Both the position numbers and the translations under genes were made by a program. From NCBI GenBank assembly GCA_027005175.1, contig JALTMC010000140.1:1-7284 (forward strand): a stretch of DNA of 7,284 nt. The letters are read 5' to 3'. Under the pieces are notes generated by a model, which had not been told where the DNA came from, ran no database searches, and saw only the letters and a program-made list of their open reading frames with translations. The DNA comes from Myxococcales bacterium. Lineage in GTDB: Bacteria; Myxococcota_C; UBA6777. This document shows, one piece after another, positions 5,424 to 7,284 of this stretch (the stretch's first letter is position 1; each line of letters begins with the position of its first letter).

Positions 5424-6995
5424 TCAACGCGGACGAATGACTGGCTTGGTTTTGGGCAGTGTTCTCGGGCTGGTTTTGGGTTGTGTTCTCGGGCTGGTTT
5501 TGGGCAGTGTTCTCGGGTTAGTTTTGGGTTGTGTTCTCGGGCTGGTTTTGGGCAGTGTTCTCGGGTTAGTTTTGGGTTGTGTTCTCGGGTTGGTTTTGAG
5601 TTGTGTTCTTGGGTTGGTTTTGAGTTGTGTTCTCGGGTTGGTTTTGAGTTGTGTTTTCTGTCTTGCTTTTTTTTCCTTCTTTGCTTTCTTTGCTTTTTGG
5701 GAAAGTTTCCGTTTGAATTCTTTGGCTTCTTTTTTGGTGAGGACGATCTTTTGACCGGTGTAGAAGAGGCCAGCAATAGCACCTGTCATCATACAGGCCA
5801 GAGTGGCCATCACAAGGGCTCTCATACTGAGTTGGCCGAGTTCCGTTGCACGTTTGGGGGCAATGGCTGCGATTCCACCTACAAATATGGCGATGGCAGG
5901 GATATGTGCGAAGCCACACAACGCATAGGCTGCGATCACACCACTTCGCGGTGATATCGCCTCTGTCGCGAGGTATTTGGCGAGTGCGCCATACGCTGGT
6001 AATTCTGTGGCGATCACGCGCATTCCCAGGAGGGTTGCGACTTTGTGAGCATCTTCAAAGCTAACACCCATGAGCAAAACAAAAGGATAGAATACAAATC
6101 CTAGAGCTTTTTTTATTTTTATTTTTTGGATACCCAGGTGCCCTCCCTTCCATCCCACACCTGTATTGACAGCGTTGAGCAGAGCGATCAGGGCGATCAA
6201 CATTGCGGCGATCCCCACTGCGAGCTTCACACCTTCCATCGCATTGACATAGATAGCTTCCACCCAGTGACCCGGCCTGTCGTACTCTCCGTGGACGACT
6301 TGTCCGAGTGTCTCGGGGTGGTCTGTTTCGGGAATCATGAGCTTGGCAATGACGATCACTGCGGGGGCTGTGAGAAGAGAGGCTGAGATGAGGTGTCCTG
6401 CGATAGATGGAAAGTTGTCTTTGAGAACAAAGGCATAGATGCCCAATACGGTGGAGGCAACCGTGGCCATGCATCCTGCAAGGACAGTGGCTAATTCTGA
6501 GCGAGTCATGCCATTGTAGTAGGGGCGAACAATAAAGGCTGATTCAATACCGACAAAGATATTGCTGGAAACACTTAAGGACTCGGCACCACTGATACCC
6601 ATCGTGCGAGTAAAGAGCCAGGTGAAGCCACGAATGATGAATTGCATCACTCCGCTGTAGTAGAGCAGTCCCATTAAGGCCGCGAAAAAGATCACAATGG
6701 GCAAGACCTGAAAGGCAAGGATAAAGCCAGAGGCTTCTTGTTTGGCCAGCTTTCCAAAGACAAAGCTGGCCCCTGTTCCCGCGAAACCCAGAAAGGCATA
6801 GACGAGATCGTTGAGGGAGTGAAACACCGCGCGGCCTTGGGGAGATAGGAAGACAAAGATTCCAAGCAAGAACTGGAGCCCAAGGCCCCAGAGTACGACA
6901 CGAAGCTGTATCGTGCGACGGGAGGACGACAATCCCCATGCGACAAGAAGGAATACAAAGATCCCACATAAACTAACTACATTTTGTAGACCCAT
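5424..6995 (-). CDS. CNT-family nucleoside transporter with repeat-built basic C-terminal tail
   Basis: Concentrative nucleoside transporters (NupC/CNT) are inner-membrane, cation-coupled nucleoside importers. From ATG 6993-6995 (AGGAG nine bases upstream) the protein has 523 residues, versus about 400 for ordinary bacterial members. Residues 1-418 are the transporter. An N-terminal membrane block is followed by a gate region, then GAESLSVSSNIFVGIESAF (136-154), MTRSELATVLAGCMATVASTVLG (163-185, split motif), LISASLLTAPA (202-212), TELPAY (330-335) and SPRSGVIAAYALCGFAH (348-364). Compared from memory with human CNT3 and the Vibrio structure, Glu 151 and Glu 331 are kept. The G-Q/M-T-E loop is one residue shorter (GIE), and the usual Asn and Ser after GFA are His 364 and Ala 367. 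Substrate may therefore differ. Residues 419-523 are a Lys/Arg/Pro/Thr-rich tail: a Lys-rich linker (421-447) and about nine 8-residue repeats (TQLKTNPR type), likely disordered and cytoplasmic by charge. It converges on the peptide operon. Confidence 0.88.
   Translation of the reverse strand: MGLQNVVSLCGIFVFLLVAWGLSSSRRTIQLRVVLWGLGLQFLLGIFVFLSPQGRAVFHSLNDLVYAFLGFAGTGASFVFGKLAKQEASGFILAFQVLPIVIFFAALMGLLYYSGVMQFIIRGFTWLFTRTMGISGAESLSVSSNIFVGIESAFIVRPYYNGMTRSELATVLAGCMATVASTVLGIYAFVLKDNFPSIAGHLISASLLTAPAVIVIAKLMIPETDHPETLGQVVHGEYDRPGHWVEAIYVNAMEGVKLAVGIAAMLIALIALLNAVNTGVGWKGGHLGIQKIKIKKALGFVFYPFVLLMGVSFEDAHKVATLLGMRVIATELPAYGALAKYLATEAISPRSGVIAAYALCGFAHIPAIAIFVGGIAAIAPKRATELGQLSMRALVMATLACMMTGAIAGLFYTGQKIVLTKKEAKEFKRKLSQKAKKAKKEKKARQKTQLKTNPRTQLKTNPRTQLKTNPRTQPKTNPRTLPKTSPRTQPKTNPRTLPKTSPRTQPKTSPRTLPKTKPVIRPR
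5463..5654 (-). repeat. 24-bp tandem repeat array in the 3' end of the CNT gene
   Basis: Eight head-to-tail 24-bp units encode residues 448-511; a ninth partial unit reaches about 5439. On the + strand each unit reads GTGTTCTCGGG plus a 13-base variable part. Protein units are three TQLKTNPR copies, then TQPKTNPR and TLPKTSPR alternating. The alternation reflects a 48-bp higher-order unit: 5483-5530 and 5531-5578 are identical base for base, pointing to recent duplication. Units starting at 5579 and 5627 on the + strand are identical and 5603 differs by one base. All frames stay open across much of the array, so other open frames here are by-products. Repeat number is likely variable between strains. 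Confidence 0.93.
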
Positions 6996-7001
6996 TGAAG
7001 A

Positions 7002-7009
7002 GAGCTCCT
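7002..7009 (-). promoter_or_regulatory. Shine-Dalgarno site of the CNT gene
   Basis: On the minus strand AGGAGCTC is read from 7009 to 7002; its AGGAG core (7009-7005) lies 9 bases before the ATG at 6995. This supports the chosen start. Confidence 0.6.
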
Positions 7010-7284
7010 GCGTTTTAAGTTCTTGGAAGATGAAGTTTGGAATGCTTCAGGTTCATCCCGTTGTGACAGACTTGATTTGTGTTCTCATGCGTTGCCATGT
7101 ACGATACCGTAGAGTAGGATTGCCAAGCAAGCAAACAAACTGCTGGCAGGTTTTTGACGTATGAGGTAGAGTCGATGAATACGGACAGCGTCCTTTTTAT
7201 GTGGTGTCGATGAACTTCAGCTCATGCTGGGAATTTCTTTTTGGGAGTTTGGTTTGGTGAGTGATAGAGAGAGTATTGGATGAG
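7010..7284. other. Right-edge stretch without a recognisable gene
   Basis: Apart from the tentative promoter, nothing can be supported here. Plus-strand ATG-initiated frames in 7175-7284 are all under about 20 codons. One minus-strand frame is open from the right edge to a TAA near 7197 (about 28 codons) and could be the tail of a gene lying outside the window, but it shows no recognisable motif. The phrase GTCGATGAA occurs twice (around 7171 and 7206), with no evident role. Confidence 0.4.
7101..7130 (-). promoter_or_regulatory. Possible weak sigma-70 type promoter for the CNT gene
   Basis: Read on the minus strand, TTGCTT (7130-7125) and TATCGT (7106-7101) are separated by 18 bases, about 105 bases upstream of the start codon. 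Both hexamers match the consensus only partly, so this is a tentative candidate. I see no operator or riboswitch structure in the leader. Confidence 0.15.

Noticed and set aside
5459-5650. G-quadruplex on the + strand of the 24-bp array
   Set aside because: GGG runs recur, but the loops are about 8-10 bases, so a stable quadruplex is doubtful. The G-richness follows from the Pro/Lys/Thr codons on the other strand.
5437-5754. Plus-strand frame of LVLGxVLG hydrophobic repeats opposite the CNT tail
   Set aside because: The 24-bp period keeps every frame open. The minus frame continues a recognised transporter with a good start site, while this one has no Shine-Dalgarno support.

Overview
The window carries the 3' part of a dipeptide/oligopeptide ABC importer operon on the + strand (about 1-5415). 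Facing it on the - strand is one concentrative nucleoside transporter (CNT) gene (5424-6995), followed by about 290 bases in which I identify no gene. The sequence is bacterial: Shine-Dalgarno sites precede most starts, stop/start overlaps are present, and the operon order is the classical binding protein, two permeases, two ATPases. Base composition looks close to 50% GC by eye. The binding protein and CNT family suit a Gram-negative-type heterotroph, but nothing here fixes the phylum. TGA ends two intact genes (2211-2213 +; 5424-5426 -), so the standard bacterial code is assumed.

Layout: (1) 1-1188, C-terminal part of a family 5 periplasmic substrate-binding protein that enters from the left edge. 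(2) 1278-2213, DppB/OppB-type permease. (3) 2214-2364, a spacer with three tandem 27-bp repeats that also holds a 51-codon open frame overlapping both flanking genes. (4) 2365-3279, DppC/OppC-type permease interrupted by an in-frame TGA at codon 71, with the rest of the gene intact in the same frame. (5) 3280-3433, a spacer with four degenerate copies of a 16-bp element. (6) 3434-4417 and 4417-5415, the two ABC ATPases (DppD- and DppF-like), translationally coupled through TAATG. (7) 5424-6995 (-), CNT-family transporter with a 105-residue basic C-terminal tail made largely of 24-bp repeats. (8) 6996-7284, the CNT leader and apparently non-coding DNA.

Together the five operon genes would make one importer: a periplasmic binding protein delivers peptide to a permease heterodimer driven by an ATPase heterodimer. 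The CNT transporter is a separate cation-coupled uptake system; the two units share only a general nutrient-scavenging theme. I did not find a clearly new multi-gene system. The points most worth checking are the in-frame stop in the second permease, the repeats and tiny coupled frame between the permease genes, and the CNT protein with altered substrate-site residues and a repeat-built tail.
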